Assembly: GCA_001302245.1 (NCBI GenBank)
Contig: LGYU01000013.1
Coordinates: 186,001 to 250,000, forward strand
Source: Chitinophagaceae bacterium PMP191F
GTDB taxonomy: Bacteria; Bacteroidota; Bacteroidia; Chitinophagales; Chitinophagaceae
Reading direction: 5' to 3'
Length of the DNA: 64,000 nt
The notes under the pieces are model-generated. The model did not search any database. It had not been told where the DNA came from and saw nothing but the letters and a program-made list of their open reading frames with translations. The translations under genes were made by a program, and so were the position numbers. Positions within the stretch are counted from its first letter, which is position 1. Every line of letters begins with the position of its first letter. Below are positions 16,331-25,578 of the stretch, piece after piece.

Positions 16331-17581
16331 TTATTTGAATTTATATTGCAGGTAATCGGCCAGAAAGCGTACTCCGAACGAAGTACTGATGTCGCGGTTT
16401 ACCAGCCATATTTTTTTATTCTTGCCGCGTGCCCTTGTTTCCAGCACTGCACCGCGCAGATTTACATCGGGGTGATTATCGGCATACCTGTTTTTTAATA
16501 GCCATTGCGCTGATTTTTCTATATAAGGCACAAATTCATCGTAACCCGCTTTTACCAGTCGCATCCATACAATGCCGGCAAATGCTACTGCCGATCCGCA
16601 GATGGAACTTCTGTCGGGTTCTTTACCATTGATGAAGTTTTCGTAATAGATGGTGCCGTCTTTCTGCATAGCCTTTGCATAGGTGCGTGCAGTTTTTGCT
16701 GCCGCTTCCAGGTACTTGCGATCTTTGGTCATATCGTATGCTTCCAGTAAAGATTCTGCATACCATAAGTTGAAACGGGGATGGAATGATCCGATGCTGT
16801 CGAAGTTGGGCATAAACTGCATCCACAATCCTTCAGGTCCCTGTTTTTCTATCAGGCTGTTGCACAGGTTCAGAAAAGCGCTTTTGAATTTTTCTTCTCC
16901 TGAAAATTCATAGGCATCTTTAAATAACCAGCCTTCTGTATTGGGACGCGATACATCGTTCAGCGTCTGATCTTTTTTATTCCAGAAAGGGCTATTCTCC
17001 TTGGCTACTTCACCCGTTTTGATATCTACCACATCATAGCATACGCCTTCTTTGGCGTAATACATATTCTTTTCCATCCATGCGGCGGCAGAAGTGGCTA
17101 CAGCAGCATACTTTTTGTCCTTTGTTACCCTTGTTAATTCATAAATACCAGGTGTACCATCTGAAATAGTAGCAAAAATGATGTTCTCACCTCCTATAAA
17201 ATCGCCGTGTGTAGCTTTGACCATACCTTTCAGTGCAGCAGGGTCTTTTTCGGTAGCCTTCATGCTGATCCAGTAGTTGCCACCACGGATGGCTGCATCA
17301 AGATATTTTTTATTATTGGTAACCTTATAGGCAGCCAGCAGACTATATACGGCCTGGCCGGTGTGCCAGGGCACTTCATAGTCGTACCATTTTCCTTCGG
17401 TGAGGTTGTAATCGCAACGCGATTTTCCTTCTTTGTCAAGTATCACGTCGCTTACATAGCGTGCGCAACCGTTGAGGGCAGAAAGCACTTCTTCCTTTTT
17501 AACCTGTGCATGGCTGTGCTGTACAAGTGTGCAGGCAGACAGGCCACTGATAACATATGGCAATAGCTTATTCCGGATCAT
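16331..17581 (-). CDS. Exported (alpha/alpha)-toroid enzyme, glycan-active, unassigned
   Basis: 416 residues with a signal peptide (cleavage near QHSHAQ, about residue 25). The mature protein is a series of helical hairpins with recurring Y-L-x-A-A-x-x-x-x-x-Y patterns (KKYLDAAIRGGNYW, RKYLEAAAKTARTY). This is typical of (alpha/alpha)6/7-barrel glycosidases, lyases and epimerases (GH88/GH105, AGE and C5-epimerase groups). Acidic and aromatic residues at hairpin tips (CDYNLTEGKWYDYEVPWHTG, FHPRFNLWYAES) could line an active site. It starts 14 bp inside the upstream GH20 gene, so translation is coupled. I cannot assign a family, but exported location and operon position support a role in cleaving the imported oligosaccharide. 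Confidence 0.65.
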   Translation of the reverse strand: MIRNKLLPYVISGLSACTLVQHSHAQVKKEEVLSALNGCARYVSDVILDKEGKSRCDYNLTEGKWYDYEVPWHTGQAVYSLLAAYKVTNNKKYLDAAIRGGNYWISMKATEKDPAALKGMVKATHGDFIGGENIIFATISDGTPGIYELTRVTKDKKYAAVATSAAAWMEKNMYYAKEGVCYDVVDIKTGEVAKENSPFWNKKDQTLNDVSRPNTEGWLFKDAYEFSGEEKFKSAFLNLCNSLIEKQGPEGLWMQFMPNFDSIGSFHPRFNLWYAESLLEAYDMTKDRKYLEAAAKTARTYAKAMQKDGTIYYENFINGKEPDRSSICGSAVAFAGIVWMRLVKAGYDEFVPYIEKSAQWLLKNRYADNHPDVNLRGAVLETRARGKNKKIWLVNRDISTSFGVRFLADYLQYKFK

Positions 17582-20114
17582 GATTCTTTTTTTCAGCGTT
17601 CAGATAATATTTGTATTTGTGATTGGTAACTGCTACCTGTTCGTCGAGACGGAAACTAAAGGTCCATGCAGCCTGATTGCGCGGTAGTTTGATCAATACC
17701 TGGTTGTTACCATTGCGCAGTGGCAGGGCAATGGCGCTTTCCTGTCCGGGCTGCATGTTGTACAACAGTTGTTTACCGTTGCAGAATACCTGTGCGCCAT
17801 TATTACTGGTAATGTATGCGTTGATGGTGGCAGCACTATCGGTAGTAATGGTACAATATGCATAGGCGGCTACGGTATTATTGGTATGATACCATGCATC
17901 CAGGTTGGTAATACCTCCGTTGGGCGAAGGATATTTCATCCAGCGGAAAGTAGTATCTCTATAGGAAGCGATGTCTCCCGGTTTGGGTGGCGTATTACTT
18001 TCTTTAGCGGCGGAATACAGGAAGTCTGGCACTTCTCCCGGTTGATTTACAGGTAGCGGACCGCATAACAGCCAATACTGGAAAAACGATCGGGTGCTTG
18101 CACCCAGCGCCAGGCGTATAGATGCTGCGGGTAATAATGCCTGCTGTTGCTGCAATCGTATTATTGCCTGTTGAAAATTAGTGGCTACGGATTGCAGGTC
18201 TTTTATTTTCTGTTCATAAGGTTGCAGGGACATATCCAGCCAGTACAACTGGTTTTCCTGCAACCATGTAGCACGGAAGGTGTTTTTTAACGCTGTGTAT
18301 CTTTTGGTCAGTTCTGTAATATCGTTGATAGCGCTTTGTAAGGTGGAAATTACTTTGGCTGCATCTGTTTTTTGCAGTATTTCTGCCTGCTGGTAAGTCT
18401 GTGCTATCACCGGCAGTTGTATCCGTGTATCCATCAGCAACCTGTACAGGTTAATGCCCAATGCCAACGTGCTGATGTCGCTGGTGTTGAAACGTGGTTT
18501 GGCTGCCAGGATAGAACGTCCTGCAGCATCCAGCAGGGGGAGTGTTTTTTCAATACCGGTATTTACCAGTAATAACTGCTGTTGTGAATCGGGTAAGATC
18601 TTCTGGTACCAGATATTGTCATTCAGATCGTAAGTAACCGGTATTTCACGCAATTGCATCAGCTTTTGCAGTGCGGCTACATACTGTCCGTTGGCGGTGC
18701 CATATGCGCAGATCTCATAACGTTTATTGAAAGAAGGTTCGCTTAGTGAATCGGTATTCCAGCTTTTTTCAGCTGCTTTGTATACACCATACCAGTCGCC
18801 GGAAAATAATGCAGCACCTCCATCGTCCCACACTGTAGTATATACGCCCATAGCACCCTGCTGTTTACCGGCATGGGTAAAACCGTTAATGTTTCCGGAA
18901 GCCATTGTCATATCGGGAAAAAGACGGTAGGAGTTGAGCACACCGGGACACACCATGTAACGCAGTCCGCGTTGCACAAAGGGTTTTATCCATGCATCAT
19001 ACGATGCCTGGTTGCCATATTCCCAGGTAAGATAAATAATATCTTTGGGCAACATGTCCAGAATTGAATCGTGCTGCAGGGCAATATCACCCCACATCAT
19101 CATGGTTTTTTTGTGTTGTTTCACCACGTTGTACAGAAATTTCAGATGATCTGCATAAAACCTGGCTTTTCCCACACTATCTACATAGGCTTTGGATCTT
19201 CCCTTGCCCAGATCGAAGGTTTCGTCACAATTTACATTGAAGAAAGGAGCTGAAAAAGCATCGCACAGTTCTCCGATCACATTTTCTAAAAATTTTTTAG
19301 CGTTTGTATCAGAGGGTAAGATCATCGTATTGGTTGCACCCATTGATTTGTACTTCGGAAGTGACAATATTTTGTCAAAATGTCCGAAAGATTGAAAACT
19401 ACCGATCAACTGCATGTGAAATTGTGACGCATAGGCAGAAAGTTCTTTAATGTCAGCAATGGTAAATTTACCATTCTCCGGTGCAAAATCGGGGTAGGAG
19501 AGCGGCTGCACCACATGTTCGATATAAAAAGAGAGGTAATTGATCTTTAATTCTGCCAGTCGTTCAATTTGTTTTTTTACATAGGCTACTGTAGAGATCG
19601 GTCCGCGGCTTATATCGTCATACATTACGCGATAATCGAAAGAAGGCCAGTCCGCAATCAGTATTTCCCGGTTGTAATTGCCCCTCAGCAATTGTTTCAG
19701 CGTTTGCAGACCATAGAATAACCCGGTTTCCGTATTGGCTGCCAGCATACGTTGTTTACCTTGTAGTATCAGTACATAACCTTCCTTGCCAATTTTGTCT
19801 ATCCAGGGTTTAGCCAGTTGCGCAACAACCTGGTCGAACTGCCTGTTGTTACCCAACAGGCCAAGTTGCGTCGCAATAGCGGTACGGGGAGTAGAATCTA
19901 CTATTGCGTATGTAGCTTTGAAGTTCTTCCAGTGTTGCTGCAACCGGTCTTCAGACGCCTTGCCTATTCCTGTAAATTCCAGTCTGGTACTCAAATGCAA
20001 TAACTGATTGCCGGTTTCGGTATGTTGTGGCAAGGGAAGTACAGGAATATCCTGCGCCTGTAAGTGGCAGGCCGATAATAACGTTAATAAAAGTATGGTC
20101 TGGAACCTATGCAT
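17568..20114 (-). CDS. Beta-N-acetylhexosaminidase, GH20 family
   Basis: 848 residues with signal peptide MHRFQTILLLTLLSACHLQA. The GH20b zincin-like N-domain spans about 22-155 (EGYVLILQGK, GLFYGLQTLKQLL). The catalytic TIM barrel spans about 156-470, with the acid/base pair D297-E298 in NVNCDETFDLGKGRS and the substrate tryptophans MWGD and YLTWEYG. A C-terminal extension of about 350 residues ends in a beta domain (TITTDSAATINAYITSNNGA). The enzyme removes terminal beta-GlcNAc/GalNAc by substrate-assisted catalysis. The NCDE form differs from the usual GGDE but keeps both acids. Periplasmic or surface location is inferred from the signal. It supplies amino sugars to the MurQ/NagB side of the locus. 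Confidence 0.87.
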   Translation of the reverse strand: MHRFQTILLLTLLSACHLQAQDIPVLPLPQHTETGNQLLHLSTRLEFTGIGKASEDRLQQHWKNFKATYAIVDSTPRTAIATQLGLLGNNRQFDQVVAQLAKPWIDKIGKEGYVLILQGKQRMLAANTETGLFYGLQTLKQLLRGNYNREILIADWPSFDYRVMYDDISRGPISTVAYVKKQIERLAELKINYLSFYIEHVVQPLSYPDFAPENGKFTIADIKELSAYASQFHMQLIGSFQSFGHFDKILSLPKYKSMGATNTMILPSDTNAKKFLENVIGELCDAFSAPFFNVNCDETFDLGKGRSKAYVDSVGKARFYADHLKFLYNVVKQHKKTMMMWGDIALQHDSILDMLPKDIIYLTWEYGNQASYDAWIKPFVQRGLRYMVCPGVLNSYRLFPDMTMASGNINGFTHAGKQQGAMGVYTTVWDDGGAALFSGDWYGVYKAAEKSWNTDSLSEPSFNKRYEICAYGTANGQYVAALQKLMQLREIPVTYDLNDNIWYQKILPDSQQQLLLVNTGIEKTLPLLDAAGRSILAAKPRFNTSDISTLALGINLYRLLMDTRIQLPVIAQTYQQAEILQKTDAAKVISTLQSAINDITELTKRYTALKNTFRATWLQENQLYWLDMSLQPYEQKIKDLQSVATNFQQAIIRLQQQQALLPAASIRLALGASTRSFFQYWLLCGPLPVNQPGEVPDFLYSAAKESNTPPKPGDIASYRDTTFRWMKYPSPNGGITNLDAWYHTNNTVAAYAYCTITTDSAATINAYITSNNGAQVFCNGKQLLYNMQPGQESAIALPLRNGNNQVLIKLPRNQAAWTFSFRLDEQVAVTNHKYKYYLNAEKKNHDPE

Positions 20115-20129
20115 TCGGGTGATATTGTT

Positions 20130-21692
20130 TTACCGGGTTTTAATAGCCGGTGTATAATTATTGGTTGTTACAATATTTACGGATTGTGCATCTTTACGTA
20201 TAAAAGATTTTGCCGGATAATGGTGTATGGTATTGGTGATAAAACCATTGCTGCTGTTGTTCAAACTGATTACAGCAGTAGTATTTTTATCGGATTGTAC
20301 ATTCAGCCCCGAAAAAGAGAACTGTTTTACAGATGATAATACTACCGGAAAACGCTGTTCATTACCATTATACCGTAATGAAATACCTGATACGTGCAAC
20401 CCGTTTACGTGACGCACATATAGTCCATAAGACGGCAGCTTTCCGAACATGGTGGCTTCGGGATATTCATTTTCCAGTTCTTCTACTTTTATATCCATGT
20501 CTTTAGCAGTACCGCCGCCTTTGGTTGTAATTGCAATATTGGAAAGCGTTACATCCTTTACCTGGGCATAGCTTACACCGGTTATAGAACTGGATGTGAT
20601 ACCTGCATTGATGGCAGTAATATTACTCAATTGTATATTCCGTATAATGCCGGGTGCAGGCGTAGCTGCGGTATCTGTATGTTTGCGGGCACGATTGCCC
20701 AGGCGTATGAACAAAGGAACTTCAGGACCATCCATGGCAATATTGCTGATAGCAACATTTTCCATAATGCCGCCATCCACCACTTCCAGTGAAATGCCGC
20801 TGGTACCTGCCGGTAAACCATAAATGGTGGCCAGCTGTGAGGATGGTTTGATAACACAATTGGAAATAGTGATATTCCTGAACCCACCAGTGGATTCTGT
20901 ACCCATTTTGATGGCGTTGCAATGACTGCTGAGTACACAATTGGTAATGCTTACATTTTCTGTGATCAATCTGGAAGTACTTTTCAGCGTAACCCCATCG
21001 TCGTCCGATTCACCATTTACATTGGATACAATGACATTTTTACAACCATCAATATCAATCATGTCATTGTTCTTGTTAGAATGGTTCCAGATACTGATGC
21101 CGTCGATCAGCAGGTTTTCGCACCCCAGGTAATGCTGCATCCAGAAAGCAGAGTTGCGCAGGTGCACACCTTTGATGGTAATATTTTTAGAACCGGCAAA
21201 CCACAACAGGTAAGGACGGTTTTTGTAACGCTCAGGTTTTTTATTGGTCTTTATAACGAAGCTGGCGCCTTGTCCGTCAATAGTGCCATTGCCTTCAATG
21301 GAAACGTATTCTGCATTTTTGCAGAATATCAGTGCCTGTTTGGCCCATTCTTCACCAAAGAAGGGAATACCGGAACTCAGGTGCGGATATTTGCTGACAT
21401 CAGTTTGTCCCAGCAGCGTAGCTTTTTCAGTAAGATGCAGGGTAACATGACTTTTCAGATATAAAGTGCCGGACAAAAAGATACCGGAAGGAAAATAAAC
21501 TTTCCCCCCGGTCACTGCACATTGATCAATGGCTTGCTGGATGGATGTGGTATTATCAGTCATCCCATCGCCTTTAGCGCCAAAAGCGGTTACATCATAC
21601 ACCTGCGCATGCGCTACGCACGTGAAACATGTAAACAACGCTGCGAATAGCCTGTGCTTCGCTATTCTTTTGAAACTGAACCTTAACCTCAT
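20130..21692 (-). CDS. GH28-like right-handed beta-helix enzyme (polygalacturonase family)
   Basis: 520 residues with an N-terminal signal anchor (cleavage near VAHAQVYDV). It opens with the pectate-lyase/GH28 signature VTAFGAKGDGMTDNTTSIQQ and contains beta-helix coils with the GH28 acidic triads NNDMIDIDGC and ESDDDGVTLKS, then SHCNAIKMGTES where classical GH28 has GHG. Family enzymes hydrolyse alpha-galacturonic or other uronic linkages, though many GH28-like members have different specificity. It begins 4 bp after the isomerase and ends 15 bp before the GH20 gene. A uronic-acid-containing polymer fits the adjacent hexuronate-type transporter; this is inference. Confidence 0.82.
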   Translation of the reverse strand: MRLRFSFKRIAKHRLFAALFTCFTCVAHAQVYDVTAFGAKGDGMTDNTTSIQQAIDQCAVTGGKVYFPSGIFLSGTLYLKSHVTLHLTEKATLLGQTDVSKYPHLSSGIPFFGEEWAKQALIFCKNAEYVSIEGNGTIDGQGASFVIKTNKKPERYKNRPYLLWFAGSKNITIKGVHLRNSAFWMQHYLGCENLLIDGISIWNHSNKNNDMIDIDGCKNVIVSNVNGESDDDGVTLKSTSRLITENVSITNCVLSSHCNAIKMGTESTGGFRNITISNCVIKPSSQLATIYGLPAGTSGISLEVVDGGIMENVAISNIAMDGPEVPLFIRLGNRARKHTDTAATPAPGIIRNIQLSNITAINAGITSSSITGVSYAQVKDVTLSNIAITTKGGGTAKDMDIKVEELENEYPEATMFGKLPSYGLYVRHVNGLHVSGISLRYNGNEQRFPVVLSSVKQFSFSGLNVQSDKNTTAVISLNNSSNGFITNTIHHYPAKSFIRKDAQSVNIVTTNNYTPAIKTR

Positions 21693-21696
21693 TCGT

Positions 21697-22665
21697 TTAG
21701 TTTAGCAGGTAACTGTTTATTTTTTCTTCAAGCCATGCCGCTGTTTGCCGGTATGCCTGTTGAATATCTTCTATGCCGGTTTCAGCGCCGCCTACATCAA
21801 TGGCCAGTTTACCTGTAAACCCCGACTGTTGCAAGGCGCTGAAAAAATTGTTCCAATTGATCTTACCCTGTCCGGGTATACTGTGTTCCACACGTTCGCC
21901 GCTATTGTCTGAAATATGTATATAAGAAATTTTATGTATCAGTCTCAGCACACTCAACTCCAGGTGATCTTTCATAAAAAACTGGTTTGCTGTGTCTAAG
22001 TTAAACATCAGGTTGTCACAGTCAACACCATCCGAAAAATTTATAAAAGAATCTGTACCGGTGATCAGGCTTCCTTCGCAGGGATGCATGTGGTATTGCA
22101 ACTGAAATCCTGCTGCTATATTACACGCAGTGCGGAAAGTTTGCACCAGGTTGGTATAATAACTGTCCCAGTTAAAATGGGGTGACAATACAAGATCGTG
22201 CGATGAATAATGGCGCATTACAGGCATATTGGCCGGGAACTGCAGGGGAAGCAGGGGACCATTATCCAGCACACCCTGTGCGCCCAATGCATGTGCCAGT
22301 TCGCATCCTTTTTCAAACAATTCCAACGCACGGCTGCGTTTGTCAGCGTCGGTGGAACTGAGCTGTGGCAATACAATACAAAAAACGGGAACAGTACATT
22401 GATGTGTTGCCAGTTTATCGGCAATCTGCAAGCGGTGTTGAGATAGGTAGCTGATATTTTTTTCGCCTATGCCTTCCAGTTCTATTGATGTGAAACCCAG
22501 GCTGGCCATTTCATCAATATGCTGTAGCGTATGTTGCGCATCAGGTGGATAACCATGTTGCGTAATGGTAAACAGATAAGCACAGGTAATGCGGTCGCTG
22601 TATAAGCGGTGCGCACCGGTGTGCACATACGTTGACTGGTTGATATGTGACGGTATCAATGGCAT
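21697..22665 (-). CDS. Sugar phosphate isomerase/epimerase (TIM barrel), first gene of operon
   Basis: 322-residue xylose-isomerase-like TIM barrel. Metal-site segments are visible: SIELEGIG (first Glu), YHMHPCEG, NLDTANQF, YIHISDNSGERVEH and AIDVGGAETG. There is no signal peptide, so it is cytoplasmic. It is the promoter-proximal gene of the long minus-strand operon and overlaps nothing upstream; the 780-bp leader with two LacI-type operator candidates lies just 5' of it. Family members act as epimerases, isomerases or inosose/2-keto sugar dehydratases; the specific reaction is unknown. Having two such enzymes in one operon suggests the pathway involves at least two sugar rearrangements. Confidence 0.78.
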   Translation of the reverse strand: MPLIPSHINQSTYVHTGAHRLYSDRITCAYLFTITQHGYPPDAQHTLQHIDEMASLGFTSIELEGIGEKNISYLSQHRLQIADKLATHQCTVPVFCIVLPQLSSTDADKRSRALELFEKGCELAHALGAQGVLDNGPLLPLQFPANMPVMRHYSSHDLVLSPHFNWDSYYTNLVQTFRTACNIAAGFQLQYHMHPCEGSLITGTDSFINFSDGVDCDNLMFNLDTANQFFMKDHLELSVLRLIHKISYIHISDNSGERVEHSIPGQGKINWNNFFSALQQSGFTGKLAIDVGGAETGIEDIQQAYRQTAAWLEEKINSYLLN

Positions 22666-22846
22666 AAAATCGATAGATAGAACGCTGTTTTTTGCGTAGT
22701 GCAGGGCACTTCAGCTAAACAGTGAATAACAATATTTCACCACCCTGGTATCAATATTATTGTATATAAAAAATCAAGGATAAAGTTTGCGTGATGAGTG
22801 TTTCAGGTGCTATCAGGTAACACGAAGTCCTGTCTTAATATTTGTA

Positions 22847-22860
22847 CGGGTACGTACCCG
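22847..22860. promoter_or_regulatory. Candidate LacI-family operator 1 (perfect palindrome)
   Basis: CGGGTACGTACCCG is a perfect 14-bp palindrome with the central CG typical of LacI/GalR-family operators. It lies about 180 bp upstream of the first operon gene, and a LacI-family regulator gene sits at the other side of the gap. Binding is inferred. Confidence 0.65.
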
Positions 22861-23017
22861 GCATTAATTAAAAATAAAATCGTGATCTATCTCCCGGTCT
22901 TTTTACTTCGTTGTGAATAAGGCTAGCTGGTTATAGATGTGCTTTAGCCTTAGGCTCAATTCCGGATCACAATCTTACACTGTTTTTCTTTGTACCGAAC
23001 ATCTGGTTGTTCGTTAT

Positions 23018-23031
23018 CGGGTACGTACACG
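23018..23031. promoter_or_regulatory. Candidate LacI-family operator 2 (one mismatch)
   Basis: CGGGTACGTACACG matches operator 1 at 13 of 14 positions and keeps the GTACGTAC core. Centre-to-centre spacing from operator 1 is 171 bp, about 16 helical turns, which would allow a looped repressor complex. Binding is inferred. Confidence 0.6.
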
Positions 23032-23446
23032 AATTTAAATAAAAAAGTGTAACCACCAAATATTGCGGGTGATTTTTTTGTAAAACTTGACAATGATTAA
23101 GTTGTTATTGGGAGTTAAATGCACACAAGAAAACCTGGCTGAATATATTATGCTCTACGGGGCGGAGTGCTGTATTTACTAATATATGTTCCTAATAGAC
23201 AATAAAGATAACAGCGTGTTGTTGTGACAATTTGATGCTTAATATGGTTGGAAAATACTTATAAAAGTTGTCATCCTTACGGTCTGTTCTATATTACACC
23301 CTACGGGGTGGATTACGATACGATGTGAGGGATTATGCATTCCCAGGTCCGTAGGCATACATGCCGGTAGCCCGATATAAGGAAAGAAAACCTGCACCGT
23401 AGATGCGGAATATATACCATATTAATTATATGGAGATATGCATGTC

Positions 23447-24532
23447 CTAATTCCGGTAAAACAGGTAGTTCTCTTTGGTGATGATATCAATTGGCATCAG
23501 GTAGGTCTCTTCAACGGTGCCTGTTTTCACCAGGTGGTTGAACAATGTCATGATACCACGATATCCTTGTTCCTGCGGTTTTTCACAGATGAGAAAATCA
23601 ATAGTGCCTTTTTTCAGGTAGTTTAAATTTTCACCCAGGTAATCGTATCCCAGTAATACCACCTTTTTTTGCATATTTTCTTTTTCAAGAAAGCGTGCTA
23701 CCAATGGTACCCTCGAATTGGAAACAAAAACAGCCTTAATATTACTATTGGCCTGCATTATTTCTGTCAGCTTACCAGACACTGTATCGTAATCAGTTTG
23801 GGTAGTGTTCAGTTGTAAGATAGAAGTATCGGGTGCGTGTTCATTAAAATAAGCCCGTACCCCTTCAACCTTGCGCAGAATGTGGTGGTTGTGATCAATG
23901 TCTCTGGCAATATTCACGATCAGTATCTGTTCATTATCGCGAATGCAATAGTGCAACAATTGTGCAGCAAGATACCCGCTGTGAAACAATTCCGGACCAA
24001 TATAGCAAAGCCGCTCATAACCGGGCATGTCAGAGTTGAAAATCACGTATGGAATACCGTTATTCTTACAGGCATTGATGAAAGGAACGGCAGCTTCTAA
24101 AAAGGTGGGTGTAAACAGCACACCTTCGGGTTTATCATGTAAGATCAGGTTGGCCTGATCGGTGAACGATTGCTGATCGTTCTGATCAAAAAAATAACGA
24201 TCAACCTTCACGTTGTATTGTTTCAGCTCGTTGGCTGCGGTATCAATACCGGTCAGCGGGGCTTGCCAGAACTCAGTTTCCTCTGAAATAGCAGGGATCA
24301 GTATCGCCAGCCGCATAGGGCCTTTGTGTGCCAGGGCCAGGCGTTTTGCCAGCAGGTTTGGCTGGTAATCTAGCTCACGGATAATGGCATTAATCTTTTC
24401 TTTTGTCTTTTCAGAAACACCGGGACGATTGTGTATCACCCTGTCTACGGTTGCAATAGATACGTTTGCTCTTCTTGCTATTTCCTTAACTCCGGCAGTT
24501 GTGTTGTCGTTATTTTTCATATCTCGGGTCAC
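23447..24532 (-). CDS. LacI-family transcriptional regulator
   Basis: 361 residues. The N-terminal LacI HTH is clear at about 13-60 (VKEIARRANVSIATVDRVIH), with hinge helix LLAKRLA. A periplasmic-binding-protein-like sensor domain follows (LAILIPAISEETEFW, GVLFTPTFLEA, LLGYDYLGENL). The start may be Met1 or Met5 (24520, MKNNDNT). It is co-oriented with and upstream of the carbohydrate operon, separated by the 780-bp region carrying two TACGTA-centred palindromes, so it is the probable local regulator. LacI control is less usual for Bacteroidota glycan loci than HTCS or SusR systems. The effector is likely a sugar or sugar phosphate from the pathway. Confidence 0.9.
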   Translation of the reverse strand: MTRDMKNNDNTTAGVKEIARRANVSIATVDRVIHNRPGVSEKTKEKINAIIRELDYQPNLLAKRLALAHKGPMRLAILIPAISEETEFWQAPLTGIDTAANELKQYNVKVDRYFFDQNDQQSFTDQANLILHDKPEGVLFTPTFLEAAVPFINACKNNGIPYVIFNSDMPGYERLCYIGPELFHSGYLAAQLLHYCIRDNEQILIVNIARDIDHNHHILRKVEGVRAYFNEHAPDTSILQLNTTQTDYDTVSGKLTEIMQANSNIKAVFVSNSRVPLVARFLEKENMQKKVVLLGYDYLGENLNYLKKGTIDFLICEKPQEQGYRGIMTLFNHLVKTGTVEETYLMPIDIITKENYLFYRN

Positions 24533-24596
24533 TCAATATACACTAAATCTTAAGAAATAAACAACTCTTTGTTAAAACACCTGATCTAACGTGGTA

Positions 24597-25523
24597 TCAA
24601 AAACGATAACCGCGTAAAAAATCTTCGATCGTCATTTTCTTTTTGCCTTCCAGTTGCAGTTCCAGTACATGTATATAGCCATCTGTGGCTGCAAATTTCA
24701 GATATGTTTTTTTATCTGTAAGGTATTCGCCCGGTAAAATACTGATTGTTGCTGATTCTTTTGCTGAACGATAGATCTTCAGGGTTTTATCATCCATAGT
24801 AGTAAAGGCACCGGGGTAGGGGGAAAGACCCCTGATGAGATTATGAATATCATTTACCGGACGTGTCCAGTCTATTTTACAATCATCAGTAAAGATCTTG
24901 GGAGCAGCTTTCAGTGTATCGCTATTTGGTTGCGGCGTTTCGGTAACAGATCCATTGGCCAGTGCTGCCACTGTTTTTACCAGCACCTGTGCGCCGATCT
25001 CTTTCATACGGTCGTGCACTTCACCGGCAGTATCATTGTCTCCAACCGGGAAACTTTCCTGTAACAGGATGCCTCCGGTATCTATTTCATGCTGCAATTT
25101 AAAAGTAGTTACGCCTGTTTCCTTTTCACCATTCATAATTGCGCGGTTGATAGGAGCGGCACCGCGGTATTGAGGCAATAAAGAGCCATGCAGGTTGATG
25201 GTTCCCAACGGGGGCATATTCCAAACCTGTTCTGGCAACATCCGGAAGGCTACCACTACCTGCAGATCGGCTTTAAGTGCACGCAATTCTTCCAGGAAGG
25301 CAGGATTTTTCAGTTTTTCAGGCTGAAGCACATGCAACCCCTTTTCAACAGCATATTTTTTTACAGCACTTTGCGAAGGCTTCATGCCACGTCCTGCGGG
25401 CTTATCGGGTGCAGTAACCACGCCTGCAATAGTATACCCGGCCTGTACCAGTGCATCCAGTGATGCCACTGCAAATTCAGGCGTTCCCATAAATACAATT
25501 CTTATATTATTAGTATTGCTCAT
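24597..25523 (-). CDS. fmt: Methionyl-tRNA formyltransferase
   Basis: Formylates initiator Met-tRNA with 10-formyl-THF. Its 308 residues match the family. The N-terminal Rossmann-type catalytic domain carries the signature HGSLLPQYRGAAPIN (the catalytic His) and later EIDTGGILLQ with the conserved Asp. The C-terminal OB-like domain ends MTIEDFLRGYRF. Start MSNTNNIRIVFMGTPEFAV at 25523. It is a housekeeping gene lying between the LacI regulator and the NamZ-like gene, and is unlikely to be functionally tied to either. Confidence 0.96.
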   Translation of the reverse strand: MSNTNNIRIVFMGTPEFAVASLDALVQAGYTIAGVVTAPDKPAGRGMKPSQSAVKKYAVEKGLHVLQPEKLKNPAFLEELRALKADLQVVVAFRMLPEQVWNMPPLGTINLHGSLLPQYRGAAPINRAIMNGEKETGVTTFKLQHEIDTGGILLQESFPVGDNDTAGEVHDRMKEIGAQVLVKTVAALANGSVTETPQPNSDTLKAAPKIFTDDCKIDWTRPVNDIHNLIRGLSPYPGAFTTMDDKTLKIYRSAKESATISILPGEYLTDKKTYLKFAATDGYIHVLELQLEGKKKMTIEDFLRGYRF

Positions 25524-25578
25524 TGTTAGTCATTTATACATAACAGGGTTAAAATATCCGTTCTTTGTATTCAACAGA

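Larger units (their letters stand above)
22666..23446. promoter_or_regulatory. Long regulatory gap upstream of the carbohydrate operon
   Basis: About 780 bp with no credible gene on either strand. It holds a perfect palindrome (22847-22860) and a near-identical one (23018-23031), both centred on TACGTA, and AT-rich stretches. It also holds two elements containing CTACGGGG (about 23153-23171 and 23286-23310; the second is the small hairpin CACCC TACG GGGTG). Its size and operators imply it carries the operon promoter. No clean TTG/TAnnTTTG pair was found for the minus strand. Confidence 0.55.

Noticed and set aside
20922-21464. 180-codon plus-strand ORF opposite the GH28-like gene
   Set aside because: Shadow frame; the GH28-like protein on the minus strand has signal peptide and family motifs over the same bases.
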